Shown: positions 1 to 6,546, counted from the first letter of the stretch. The stretch is DNA of 14,872 nt from Lachnospiraceae bacterium UBA938 (GCA_002293475.1 DBDG01000030.1:1-14872), one strand, 5' to 3'. Program-made: numbers and translations. The notes: generated by a model not told the origin, from the sequence alone.

Positions 1-54
1 TTCATATAAATAATGCTAAAATCATCTTATTATGTTAATGCTGGGAGGATGTTT

Positions 55-531
55 GTGAGCACACCTATTATTGTAATGATTATTATTTTGGCGGTTCTTA
101 TCGTCGCAGTTGCGGCTCTTTATTTTTTTGGCAGAAGGGCACAAAAGAAGCAGGATGCCCAAAAAGAACAGATGGAAGCTATGAAGCAGACCATATCCAT
201 GCTGATCATCGATAAAAAACGGATGAAGATGAAGGATTCTGGTCTGCCGCAGGTTGTCATTGATCAGACTCCCCGGCTGTTCCGCGCCTCTAAGCTTCCT
301 ATCGTCAAGGCTAAAGTAGGTCCGCAGATCATGTCTTTAGTATGCGATGAGAAGATATTTGATTCCGTTCCTGTCAAAAAGGAAGTAAAGGCCGTAGTCA
401 GCGGCATCTATATCACCGAAGTAAAGGGTCTGCATGGCAAGATTGCTGCCGTCCCCGCCAAGAAAAAGGGCTTCTTCAAACGCACTCTGGAAAAAGCCCA
501 AGAAAAAGCCGGCGCCAAGCCGATCAAATAG
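55..531 (+). CDS. Small membrane-anchored basic protein of unknown function
   Basis: This encodes about 158 residues if translation starts at the GTG at 55. I prefer that start because GGGAGG (43-48) sits six bases ahead of it. The in-frame ATGs at 13 and 49 lack a usable spacing; the one at 49 directly abuts the GGGAGG. Residues 5-25 form one strongly hydrophobic helix (IIVMIIILAVLIVAVAAL), followed by RR and a charged stretch to about residue 55 that may be a coiled coil. The remainder is a soluble basic domain ending in a Lys/Ala-rich tail. The arrangement suggests an N-out, C-in anchored cytoplasmic domain. I recognise no catalytic motif. Similar single-helix proteins occur as hypotheticals in Lachnospiraceae, from memory only. 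It is convergent with the DUF1934 gene, 16 bp away, and no terminator is obvious between them. Confidence 0.7.
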   Translation: MSTPIIVMIIILAVLIVAVAALYFFGRRAQKKQDAQKEQMEAMKQTISMLIIDKKRMKMKDSGLPQVVIDQTPRLFRASKLPIVKAKVGPQIMSLVCDEKIFDSVPVKKEVKAVVSGIYITEVKGLHGKIAAVPAKKKGFFKRTLEKAQEKAGAKPIK

Positions 532-547
532 GTTCTGCCAGTTCCGA

Positions 548-997
548 TCAGCCCTGAAGTGAAAAGCCGCTGCTCTGACGTGCCCTCACGTCTACGCTGA
601 TCTTACAGTTGGCCATATGGATGTAATTAACGTCCAAACTGTACTCCACCTGAACCATAATATGCTCTTCCTCTTCCGTCATCTTGACTGTACCGGTATC
701 GACCCCGACGATGATTTCACCATATGGGGTCGCATAATTGGTGATATTTTTCTTTTTTTCTTCAAACACCATATGTACGTTGACCGTGCCCTTTTTGGTG
801 ACTTCCAGATAGTCCTCACGGAATTTAATCCTGTTTTCAATGGCCTCCTCAAGCCCTTCACTCACCTCGTCATAAATAATATAGTGATTGCCGTCTTTAC
901 GGTAGTATTCAGCCGGCGTGATGGTCTCGATCGCCTGATTATCTTCCCCTGCTTCATACTGCAGACCTTTTAACGTAAGCAGCACCTCTTTTGTCAT
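548..997 (-). CDS. DUF1934 family protein (calycin-like beta-barrel)
   Basis: This is a 149-residue acidic soluble protein. Its length and pattern fit DUF1934 (B. subtilis YwiB-like): an N-terminal strand (KEVLLTLKG), a central YYRKDGNHYIIYDE segment, a region around VHMVFEEKKKNITNYATPYG, and a C-terminal run of alternating strands ending in IHMANCKISVDVRA. Members are predicted small beta-barrels; their biochemical role is unknown. The ATG at 997 is preceded by GGGGGAAG, which starts right after the murI stop codon. The gap to murI is 13 bp, so the two are probably translationally coupled and this is the last gene of the ispE-to-DUF1934 operon. Family assignment is by recall of sequence pattern; function is unassigned. 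Confidence 0.8.
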   Translation of the reverse strand: MTKEVLLTLKGLQYEAGEDNQAIETITPAEYYRKDGNHYIIYDEVSEGLEEAIENRIKFREDYLEVTKKGTVNVHMVFEEKKKNITNYATPYGEIIVGVDTGTVKMTEEEEHIMVQVEYSLDVNYIHMANCKISVDVRARQSSGFSLQG

Positions 998-1010
998 AAC
1001 AGCTTCCCCC

Positions 1011-1910
1011 TTAGTATTCTTCGATATTCACAATTTTGGCTGACAGGAACCCATACTTAATAATAGAAGCCGCAAATTTTTTGAATTTCTCAGCACCGTC
1101 GCTGACATAAAACCGATATCTGTCTTCTTCCAAAGCCATTTCATTCGCATGCAGGGTTTCACCTTTATACCTGTCTGCGGTCCGGTCTGATGCCACGTCA
1201 ACAGCCGGAGCAGCACTATTCGTAATATTTAATAGCTGGTTCCTGCCCAGCAGTTCCTTCAGTTCCATGGCTGTTTCATAGGCTGGATTCACTAACGTTA
1301 CATCTTTACCCATGATTTTACCCACGGTGGAACGGATCAGCGGATAATGCGTACAACCAAGTATCAAGGTATCAATCCCGGTAGCAATCAATTCACTCAG
1401 ATACCTCCGCGCAATCTCATCCGTCACCTCATCATGAAGCAGACCCTCCTCCACGAGCGGAACAAATAAAGGGCAGGCTTTACCAATTACCGTTGCCTTA
1501 TTATTCAGTTTGGTTATGTATCGGGAATAGATTCCGCTGGAAACCGTCACTTCAGTGCCGATAATGCCGATCTTGCCGTTTCTGGTGGTGTCGGCCGCTA
1601 CTTTTGCTCCCGGCTTTACCACCCCGATCATCGGGATGTCCGACTTCCTTTCCAGTTCGGCCAGTGCGACCGCGCTGGCCGTATTGCAGGCTACCACAAT
1701 AGCTTTCACCTGGTTTGCTTCCAAGAAACGGACAATCTGCTCGGAATATCTGGTTACGGTCTCTTGCGATTTATTACCGTAAGGAACCCGGGCCGTATCG
1801 CCGAAATAAACTATTTTCTCATCAGGGAGCTGGCGCATGATTTCCCTTACTACCGTAAGCCCCCCTATTCCCGAATCAAAAACCCCTATCGGGGATCCTT
1901 TATCTGACAT
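1011..1910 (-). CDS. murI: Glutamate racemase
   Basis: MurI interconverts L- and D-glutamate without a cofactor, supplying D-Glu for the peptidoglycan stem peptide in the cytoplasm. The sequence shows the family hallmarks: the N-terminal PIGVFDSGIGGLTV (residues 7-20), FGDTARVPYGNKS (36-48), the first catalytic cysteine in VACNTAS (Cys75) and the second in LGCTHYPL (Cys186, with His188). The length of 299 residues includes a C-terminal extension of about 40 residues, since typical members are near 260-270. The extension ends with a conserved-looking FYVSDGAEKFKKFA segment. AAAGGAA lies seven bases before the ATG. The gene follows the 107-aa ORF by 51 bp and precedes DUF1934 by 13 bp. Both active-site cysteines are intact, so it should be active. 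Confidence 0.96.
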   Translation of the reverse strand: MSDKGSPIGVFDSGIGGLTVVREIMRQLPDEKIVYFGDTARVPYGNKSQETVTRYSEQIVRFLEANQVKAIVVACNTASAVALAELERKSDIPMIGVVKPGAKVAADTTRNGKIGIIGTEVTVSSGIYSRYITKLNNKATVIGKACPLFVPLVEEGLLHDEVTDEIARRYLSELIATGIDTLILGCTHYPLIRSTVGKIMGKDVTLVNPAYETAMELKELLGRNQLLNITNSAAPAVDVASDRTADRYKGETLHANEMALEEDRYRFYVSDGAEKFKKFAASIIKYGFLSAKIVNIEEY

Positions 1911-1961
1911 TGATAATTCCTTTCAGCGTTATCTGATTTGTACTGTTCATTTCTTATTATA

Positions 1962-2285
1962 TTAACTTATTTCCAGTAAGTATTCAATTAATTTGCTTTT
2001 TATACGAATACTTTCCGGGGGAGCACTGCTTATCTTTCTAAATATATCGGCTCTGCTTTCTCCTTCTTCCGCCGCCGGCATACTTCCTTCTTCCGCTTCC
2101 GGCATACTTCCCGCTTCCCCGGATTCTTCTCCTTCCCGCGCTCCCGATACTACTCTTTCTTCCGCTTCCGGTACTTCCATAACCACCTTATAATTATCAT
2201 CTATAATGCACAGTTCCGGATATATAAATCCAAAAAAACCACACATGGCTGCCAGCATAATGGCTGTTTCAATAAATCTGCTCAT
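1962..2285 (-). CDS. Small anchored acidic repeat protein, unknown function
   Basis: This encodes 107 residues. A hydrophobic stretch at about residues 7-22 (AIMLAAMCGFFGFIYP) is followed by a short ordered segment. Next comes a Glu/Ala/Gly/Ser-rich acidic region (about 37-78) with the near-repeat GSMPEAEE / GSMPAAEE, and then a basic C-terminal tail (IRIKSKLIEYLLEIS) that could form an amphipathic helix. The acidic part looks disordered. I do not recognise the family. AAGGAG lies seven bases before the ATG and falls inside a hairpin (2286-2316). It sits between the gntR-family gene (56 bp upstream) and murI (51 bp downstream) on the same strand, so it probably shares their transcript. Its hydrophobic start suggests a membrane role, perhaps in the envelope; that is inference from position. 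Confidence 0.6.
   Translation of the reverse strand: MSRFIETAIMLAAMCGFFGFIYPELCIIDDNYKVVMEVPEAEERVVSGAREGEESGEAGSMPEAEEGSMPAAEEGESRADIFRKISSAPPESIRIKSKLIEYLLEIS
2062..2109 (-). repeat. Two tandem 24-bp coding repeats
   Basis: Two adjacent 24-bp units (2062-2085 and 2086-2109) differ at only two bases. They encode the in-frame eight-residue repeats SMPAAEEG and SMPEAEEG in the 107-aa protein. A further decayed copy is visible at about 2154-2177. The unit length is a multiple of three, so copy-number change would keep the frame. Confidence 0.85.
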
Positions 2286-2316
2286 GTCATATCTCCTTTT
2301 CTCTTAGGAGTATGAC
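2286..2316 (-). promoter_or_regulatory. Hairpin enclosing the RBS of the 107-aa gene
   Basis: GTCATA (2286-2291) plus CTCCT (2293-2297) pair with AGGAG (2306-2310) plus TATGAC (2311-2316). This gives an 11-bp stem with one bulged T at 2292 and an 8-nt loop (2298-2305). In the minus-strand RNA the 3' arm is AGGAG-A-UAUGAC and abuts the AUG, so the Shine-Dalgarno sequence is paired in the folded form. No U-tract follows, so it does not look like a terminator. Confidence 0.6.
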
Positions 2317-2341
2317 CTTACTGTGCGGTTTTATACGATAA

Positions 2342-3028
2342 TCACACCCGGTTTTTTTCTGCCTTGATGTGATCGATAATTGATATCTCCTGATTATCTA
2401 TATGCTTCTTGGCCGCCTCGGCCGCCTTCTCTTTTTTTCTTTCCCGGATGCCGTCATATATGGCCGCATGTTCAATTACCAGCATATCATGCCGAATATC
2501 ATCCTGCAAGTATACAAAACGATAGCGGTAAATCTGTTCAGCCAGGTTATTGAGGAGCTGCTTTAGCCGCAGATTCCCGGTGGCTTCCACGATAATATCG
2601 TGAAATGCTATATCCGCCCTTGCCATGACCGTGGCATTCCCCGTACCGATCGCCGCTGCAAACTCATCACTTGCCATTTTCAACCGTGCCAGTTCCGGCT
2701 CAGTAATCCTGTCACAGGCCAGTTCTACGCTGAGTACGTCAAGGCTGCGGCGCACCTCCAAGACATCACGCATGCTTTTCACGGTCATCTCGGCAACCAC
2801 GGCGCCCCGCCGGGGAATCATGGCAACCAGTCCCTCCAGCTCCAGTTTCCTGATGGCTTCCCGTATCGGCGTCCGGCTGACCCCCAGCTGATCAGCAAGA
2901 TGGATTTCCATCAGCCGTTCGCCAGGCTTAAGACGACCGGTAAGAATCGCCTTATGCAAGGCATTAAAGACAACATCCCGGAGGGGAAGAAATTCATTTA
3001 GTTCAACTCGCAACGGTTCTTGATCCAT
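2342..3028 (-). CDS. GntR-family transcriptional regulator, FadR/FCD subfamily
   Basis: This encodes 228 residues. The N-terminal winged helix-turn-helix (about residues 13-78) contains the classic ILTGRLKPGERL, LADQLGVSRTPIREAIRKLE and LVAMIPRRGAVV segments. The C-terminal all-helical FCD ligand domain carries the usual His ligands: AFHDII, EHAAI and the KKHID near the end. Such regulators bind a carboxylate or sugar-acid ligand, often with a metal ion, and release palindromic operators. The ligand here cannot be read from sequence. A GTG at 3046 could start six codons earlier, but I choose the ATG at 3028 because AAGGAG (3033-3038) precedes it and that Shine-Dalgarno overlaps the ispE stop codon (TAAGGAG), implying coupling. 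A palindrome in the promoter of this operon is a candidate operator. Confidence 0.92.
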   Translation of the reverse strand: MDQEPLRVELNEFLPLRDVVFNALHKAILTGRLKPGERLMEIHLADQLGVSRTPIREAIRKLELEGLVAMIPRRGAVVAEMTVKSMRDVLEVRRSLDVLSVELACDRITEPELARLKMASDEFAAAIGTGNATVMARADIAFHDIIVEATGNLRLKQLLNNLAEQIYRYRFVYLQDDIRHDMLVIEHAAIYDGIRERKKEKAAEAAKKHIDNQEISIIDHIKAEKNRV

Positions 3029-3036
3029 AACACTCC

Positions 3037-3897
3037 TTAGATACACTTAGTTATAAAAATTGCCTTTTCTAATCTCATTTCCCGAAGATGCTCATATGCT
3101 TTCCGGGCTTCTTCATAGCCAGCAAAAATACCGAATACCGTCGGCCCGCTGCCACTCATCAAGGCATTTTCCGCGCCAAGCTCCCGCATCTCACTTTTCA
3201 GTTCCCCAATAACAGGATGTGCCACCACCGTCACCGTTTCCAGCACATTGCCCATTCTGCTTGTCATACCGGCTAGATCATTGTGCCGAAGCGAATCAAC
3301 CATGCCGTCTATATCCGGATGATACAATAAACCGCCGACATTAAGACTCTCATAAACCCATTTCGTAGATACGTCAATATCCGGTTTTACAATTACAATA
3401 TGACAATCCGGCGGAGCCGGTAAAGGGGTGAGCTTTTCTCCGATCCCTTCCGCCAGTGCAGTTCCTCCCATAATACAATAAGGCACATCAGCCCCAATCC
3501 CCAAGCCCAGCCTACATTTATCCTCTAGCGACAGATTCAGCTCAAAAAGCTCATCCAGTCCATGAAAGACCGCCGCTGCATCCGCGCTTCCGCCAGCCAT
3601 ACCCGCCGCGACAGGAATATTCTTCTTAAGTCTGACCGTAACCCCCGCATCAACGCAACACTGCCGTATAACCGCCGCCGCCGCTTTATATATCAAATTA
3701 TCTTCATTAACCGGCACTTCATTAGAGTCCGCCAAAATACGAACCCCCCCCGTCGGATTCCTTTCAAAGCCAAGCTCGTCATAGATATCCACCGTCTGCA
3801 TAAGCATCTTCACTTCATGATAACCATCCGGCCGCCTCCTGATCACGTCAAGCCCCAGATTGATCTTGGCATAAGCTTTCCTTATAACTGACTCCAT
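3037..3897 (-). CDS. ispE: 4-diphosphocytidyl-2-C-methyl-D-erythritol kinase
   Basis: IspE is a GHMP kinase that phosphorylates CDP-methylerythritol at O2 with ATP, the fourth step of the MEP route to isopentenyl diphosphate. Here are the N-terminal AYAKINLGLDV (residues 8-18, catalytic Lys11), DGYHEV, the glycine-rich ATP loop PVAAGMAGGSADAAA (95-109), the catalytic Asp137 in GIGADVPY, and the C-terminal SGSGPTVFGIF motif. The length of 286 residues is normal. GGAG lies five bases before the ATG. It is the first gene of the minus-strand operon leading to the GntR regulator, the 107-aa protein, murI and DUF1934. IspE supplies precursor for undecaprenyl phosphate, the peptidoglycan lipid carrier, which gives a loose functional link to murI. 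Confidence 0.96.
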   Translation of the reverse strand: MESVIRKAYAKINLGLDVIRRRPDGYHEVKMLMQTVDIYDELGFERNPTGGVRILADSNEVPVNEDNLIYKAAAAVIRQCCVDAGVTVRLKKNIPVAAGMAGGSADAAAVFHGLDELFELNLSLEDKCRLGLGIGADVPYCIMGGTALAEGIGEKLTPLPAPPDCHIVIVKPDIDVSTKWVYESLNVGGLLYHPDIDGMVDSLRHNDLAGMTSRMGNVLETVTVVAHPVIGELKSEMRELGAENALMSGSGPTVFGIFAGYEEARKAYEHLREMRLEKAIFITKCI

Positions 3898-3960
3898 CCC
3901 ATCTCCATTACTCCACAGCCTACTAATTAAAAAGCAGTTATTTCACAGGCCCATTTCTAT

Positions 3961-3998
3961 ATTGTACCACAAACCCACCCCAAAAGTATACTGTATAC
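3961..3998 (-). promoter_or_regulatory. Promoter and candidate GntR operator for the ispE operon
   Basis: Reading the minus strand, TGG-TACAAT (3969-3961) is an extended -10 (TGnTATAAT with one mismatch). It lies about 60 bp before the ispE start codon. A perfect palindrome, GTATAC-A-GTATAC on this strand (3986-3998), ends 19 bp upstream and so covers the -35 region; no good -35 hexamer is seen. GTATAC-type cores are common in FadR/FCD-class GntR operators, and gntR is the second gene of the operon, so autoregulation is a reasonable guess. Confidence 0.5.
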
Positions 3999-4089
3999 AA
4001 TAAAGAATTACTTTCGCTGTAAGCTGTTGTTACCGTGTAGACCCTAGCTGATCAGATCGCCCAAAAAACAAATTTTTTTCTTTTCCCTA

Positions 4090-4117
4090 TAAAGTTCCAC
4101 CAAAATAATCCGATATA
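4090..4117 (+). promoter_or_regulatory. Sigma-D (FliA-type flagellar) promoter
   Basis: TAAA (4090-4093) is followed after 15 bases by TCCGATAT (4109-4116), against the sigma-D consensus TAAA-N15-GCCGATAT. The match is complete at the -35 and seven of eight at the -10. It lies about 45 bp before the start codon of the 207-aa gene. No comparable sigma-A promoter is obvious between ispE and this gene. Confidence 0.75.
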
Positions 4118-4160
4118 AATAACGTACCATACCAATCTACTATTCCAAGGAGGGAAACAT

Positions 4161-4784
4161 ATGAGCGTAAACGGAGTTACCACAAGCGGCGCCGACAAGG
4201 CCTACAACGACTACTATTACAGCAATCAGTTCCAAGACACTAAAGCTGCCGAAGAAAAAGCAGCAACCGACACGGCTGAGAACACCAGCGGTGTCATTTA
4301 TGAGCCTTCATCGGATTCTGCCGATTCTACTGCTTCAACTGCCAGTACCAAGAAATACAAACCGGATGCAAACATGATTGCCCGGCTAAAAAATGATGCC
4401 GACAACCGCAAGGCACAACTGATGGAACTTGTCCATAAAATGATGAACGGGCAGACCAAAGCCTACGGCAAAGCCAATAACACGTGGGAGAACCTGCGCA
4501 ATGGTAATTTTGACGCGGATCCGGCCACGATATCCCAAGCGCAGGCCGACGTTGCTGAAGACGGCTATTGGGGCGCATCCCAGACTTCACAGCGGATTCT
4601 TGATTTTGCCTCCGCTCTGACCGGCGGTGATCCGGATAAGATCGAAGAAATGCGCGAAGCATTCCAAAAAGGCTACAAGATGGCCGAAGAAACTTGGGGC
4701 GGCTCGCTTCCGGAGCTTTCTCAGCAGACCTATGACGCCGTCATGGCTGGTTTTGATCAACTGAAAGCAGATGCCGGTCTCTGA
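4161..4784 (+). CDS. Conserved 207-aa protein of the sigma-D regulon, unknown function
   Basis: The protein has 207 residues with no signal peptide or membrane helix. Residues 1-65 are low complexity (Ser/Ala/Thr/Asp-rich, with several Tyr) and probably disordered. Residues 70-110 are helical and basic. The C-terminal half (about 125-205) is the conserved core: DGYWGASQTSQRILDFA (134-150), LTGGDPDK, then a helix, TWGGSLPELS (178-187) and QQTYDAV. I know this core from uncharacterised clostridial proteins, some of which, as I recall, bear the label hydrogenase-4 component G; nothing here supports a hydrogenase role. AAGGAGGG lies six bases before the ATG. The sigma-D promoter upstream points to expression with flagellar and late motility genes. 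The gene stands alone and is closed by a strong hairpin. Confidence 0.85.
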   Translation: MSVNGVTTSGADKAYNDYYYSNQFQDTKAAEEKAATDTAENTSGVIYEPSSDSADSTASTASTKKYKPDANMIARLKNDADNRKAQLMELVHKMMNGQTKAYGKANNTWENLRNGNFDADPATISQAQADVAEDGYWGASQTSQRILDFASALTGGDPDKIEEMREAFQKGYKMAEETWGGSLPELSQQTYDAVMAGFDQLKADAGL

Positions 4785-4806
4785 TCATACCGCAGAATAA
4801 TATGAC

Positions 4807-4842
4807 AGTACCCTGACAGCAAAGATGTCAGGGTACTATTTT
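4807..4842 (+). terminator. Rho-independent terminator after the 207-aa gene
   Basis: A perfect 12-bp stem, AGTACCCTGACA (4807-4818) with TGTCAGGGTACT (4826-4837), has a 7-nt loop and is followed by ATTTT on the plus strand. It separates two convergent genes. The hairpin may also help end the sipL transcript, but the minus side has only a weak U-rich tail (GTCATATTATT). Confidence 0.88.
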
Positions 4843-4850
4843 AATGGGGC

Positions 4851-6410
4851 TTATTCCTGGCCCTTGACGATCAGGATCTTGTCGCCTGGCTTCACTTCAT
4901 CGGTCATCATATCATTGGCTTCTTTCAGCTGAGAGATAGATACATAGTAGCGTTTGCCAATATCCCATAGGCTTTCTCCCGGTTTTACGATATAGACGGC
5001 AATCCCGGGAAGATTGCTGAGTTTATCCATATCCGGTTCGGATACCACCAGCTGCTCGATGATCCTTTCGCTTAGCCGTTCATAAATATTGCTGCGGAAA
5101 CATAATATGGCTTTAACATCTACTTCCCGCGGTTCGATTGCTGTGACCGTAAGCTGTTCCAGTTCTGCCTGCAGCCGGAATATACAGTTGTCGCTGAGTT
5201 CGTCAGCAGTTAATATATAAGAGAAGGGAAAGACTGCCTTGGCGGCTCCATACGGGCTTCTCTCGCTGGTGCTCTCGTAGAGAATCTGGAGGTTTACGGT
5301 TCCCTGTATCTCAATGCCGTTTTCACAGATTTCCTGATTAGAAACCTGTACCTGCCCACTGCTGTGTATTACCTTTTTAATCGGTACGTTTCCGTCAGGG
5401 ATCATCAGATGTTCGGCCATCTTGCTTTTTCCGCCGCAGCGGCACTGGAGGCGGTGGAAAACGGCTTCTTTATCCATCGCACTAACATCCTTGGCCACAC
5501 CGTAGACATCCGATAGGATATCGATCGTATCTTCTTCATAGATACATATGTCCATGTCCATGACCAGCTCAAAGGCAACGACTCTGTCTTCCCCGTCAAA
5601 GTCCGGCCTCACATCAATTTCCTTCTGGCTTATCGTCCAAGTTATCTCGGGTATCATCCCGTCGTTGCAGCCGTTGCAGTCGATCACTCCGGAAAAAGGC
5701 ACGGTAGTCTCATGATGACAGATTTCATTATCTTCCCCCTCGCTGCGATACATGAAAAAAGCTCTGATGTCGCCTTGTACGGAAATCTTGTCATCAAGTA
5801 CTTTGAACTCCACTTCCATGAGACGGATATCCTCCCAGATGATATCCAGGATATTCGGAAAGCTGCTGGGTACCTCCACCTCTTCCTTGATGCGGAAAAT
5901 ATCCTTTTTCTTAATTGCCACAGAAGCAATGTCTAAGGATTTCTTACGGTATTCTACCGGCTCGTCGTATTGTAGATCAACGGCCGTCTCTTCATCGCCG
6001 ATCTCTTCACAGGTGAAAATAAGCGAAATAACTGACTGAACGCTGATTTTACGGGAATTGATCAAGCCGATGCTCAGATCCTCCAGCTCCCATTTTACCT
6101 GGACATTATCGCCGCTCTCCAGTCCTTCCATATAAGCCTGTTCGTTGAACGGGATGCCGCCTTCCATACTGGCAATATCGGCACTTTCACCTTCTGTCAT
6201 ATAAGCAGCCGTAAATTGCAGTTTTCCCTTAACCGACACATGGTCATTGGTCACCTTCAATTCTTCTATACTTACATTCCCTCGGTCCAATATCAACTGA
6301 AACGCATCCGGCTTGGAATCGGAAATATTGATATCATCTTCTAATGTAATCTGGGTAGAAGCCTTACTTTTCAACCGATCCATATGTATGTTCTTCTTAA
6401 CTAACTCCAC
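4851..6410 (-). CDS. sipL: SipL-like spore morphogenetic protein (SPOCS/DUF3794 repeats plus LysM)
   Basis: This encodes 519 residues, close to the roughly 515 of C. difficile SipL. SPOCS (DUF3794) regions can be made out at about residues 30-125, 165-250 (KKDIFRIKEEVEVPSSFPNI) and 330-420 (HSSGQVQVSNQEICENG). A C-terminal LysM domain fills about 472-518, with YIVKPGESLWDIGKRYYVS and KPGDKILIV. In C. difficile SipL binds the coat ATPase SpoIVA through its LysM domain and is needed to localise the spore coat in the mother cell. There is no signal peptide. I choose the GTG at 6410, seven bases after GGGAGG; a TTG at 6413 is the alternative. It lies downstream of pyrD on the same strand, but a sigma-E-like promoter directly before it suggests independent sporulation expression. 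The orthology call is by domain layout and length. Confidence 0.85.
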   Translation of the reverse strand: MELVKKNIHMDRLKSKASTQITLEDDINISDSKPDAFQLILDRGNVSIEELKVTNDHVSVKGKLQFTAAYMTEGESADIASMEGGIPFNEQAYMEGLESGDNVQVKWELEDLSIGLINSRKISVQSVISLIFTCEEIGDEETAVDLQYDEPVEYRKKSLDIASVAIKKKDIFRIKEEVEVPSSFPNILDIIWEDIRLMEVEFKVLDDKISVQGDIRAFFMYRSEGEDNEICHHETTVPFSGVIDCNGCNDGMIPEITWTISQKEIDVRPDFDGEDRVVAFELVMDMDICIYEEDTIDILSDVYGVAKDVSAMDKEAVFHRLQCRCGGKSKMAEHLMIPDGNVPIKKVIHSSGQVQVSNQEICENGIEIQGTVNLQILYESTSERSPYGAAKAVFPFSYILTADELSDNCIFRLQAELEQLTVTAIEPREVDVKAILCFRSNIYERLSERIIEQLVVSEPDMDKLSNLPGIAVYIVKPGESLWDIGKRYYVSISQLKEANDMMTDEVKPGDKILIVKGQE

Positions 6411-6411
6411 C

Positions 6412-6465
6412 AAAATACCTCCCTGCGTGTACTTATTGTAATTGTATTACGCAGAGAGGTATTTT
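6412..6465 (-). repeat. 16-bp inverted repeat around the sipL RBS and promoter
   Basis: AAAATACCTCCCTGCG (6412-6427) and CGCAGAGAGGTATTTT (6450-6465) are inverted copies with one mismatch (6422 against 6455), separated by 22 bases. In RNA reading through from pyrD the 3' arm holds the sipL Shine-Dalgarno GGGAGG. The A-rich and U-rich ends also resemble a terminator stem. The -10 element lies in the loop. Confidence 0.8.
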
Positions 6466-6467
6466 AT
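6441..6467 (-). promoter_or_regulatory. Candidate sigma-E (mother-cell) promoter of sipL
   Basis: On the minus strand, ATA (6467-6465) is followed after 16 bases by AATACAAT (6448-6441), against the sigma-E consensus ATA-N16-CATACANT; only the first -10 base differs. The expected transcription start near 6434 leaves a leader of about 24 nt containing the Shine-Dalgarno at 6418-6423. C. difficile sipL is expressed under sigma-E, which fits. Confidence 0.6.
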
Positions 6468-6494
6468 TCCGGTTTTAACGGATTTGCCTAACAG

Positions 6495-6546
6495 CTTATT
6501 CTTGCCCGGCCATAGCGGGTTAACTAAGCCCTTATTCTTGCACGGC
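6495..6546. repeat. 16-bp direct repeat at the pyrD 3' end
   Basis: CTTATTCTTGC(C/A)CGGC occurs at 6495-6510 and 6531-6546, 15 of 16 bases identical, at a 36-bp period. The second copy is the last codons and stop of pyrD; the first is a non-coding copy just downstream of it. It may be the remains of a 36-bp tandem duplication. Confidence 0.7.

Noticed and set aside
617..973. 118-codon plus-strand open frame opposite the DUF1934 gene
   Set aside because: It is antisense to a well-supported gene, has no RBS and no recognisable protein pattern.
2062..2109. Short tandem repeats as a possible CRISPR array
   Set aside because: They are contiguous, have no spacers and are in-frame coding repeats.
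2600..3001. 133-codon plus-strand open frame inside the gntR-family gene
   Set aside because: The opposite strand encodes a clear GntR/FCD protein; the composition of this frame is that of a shadow.
4807..4837. Hairpin as the sole terminator of sipL
   Set aside because: The minus-strand side lacks a proper U-run, so I assign it mainly to the plus-strand gene.
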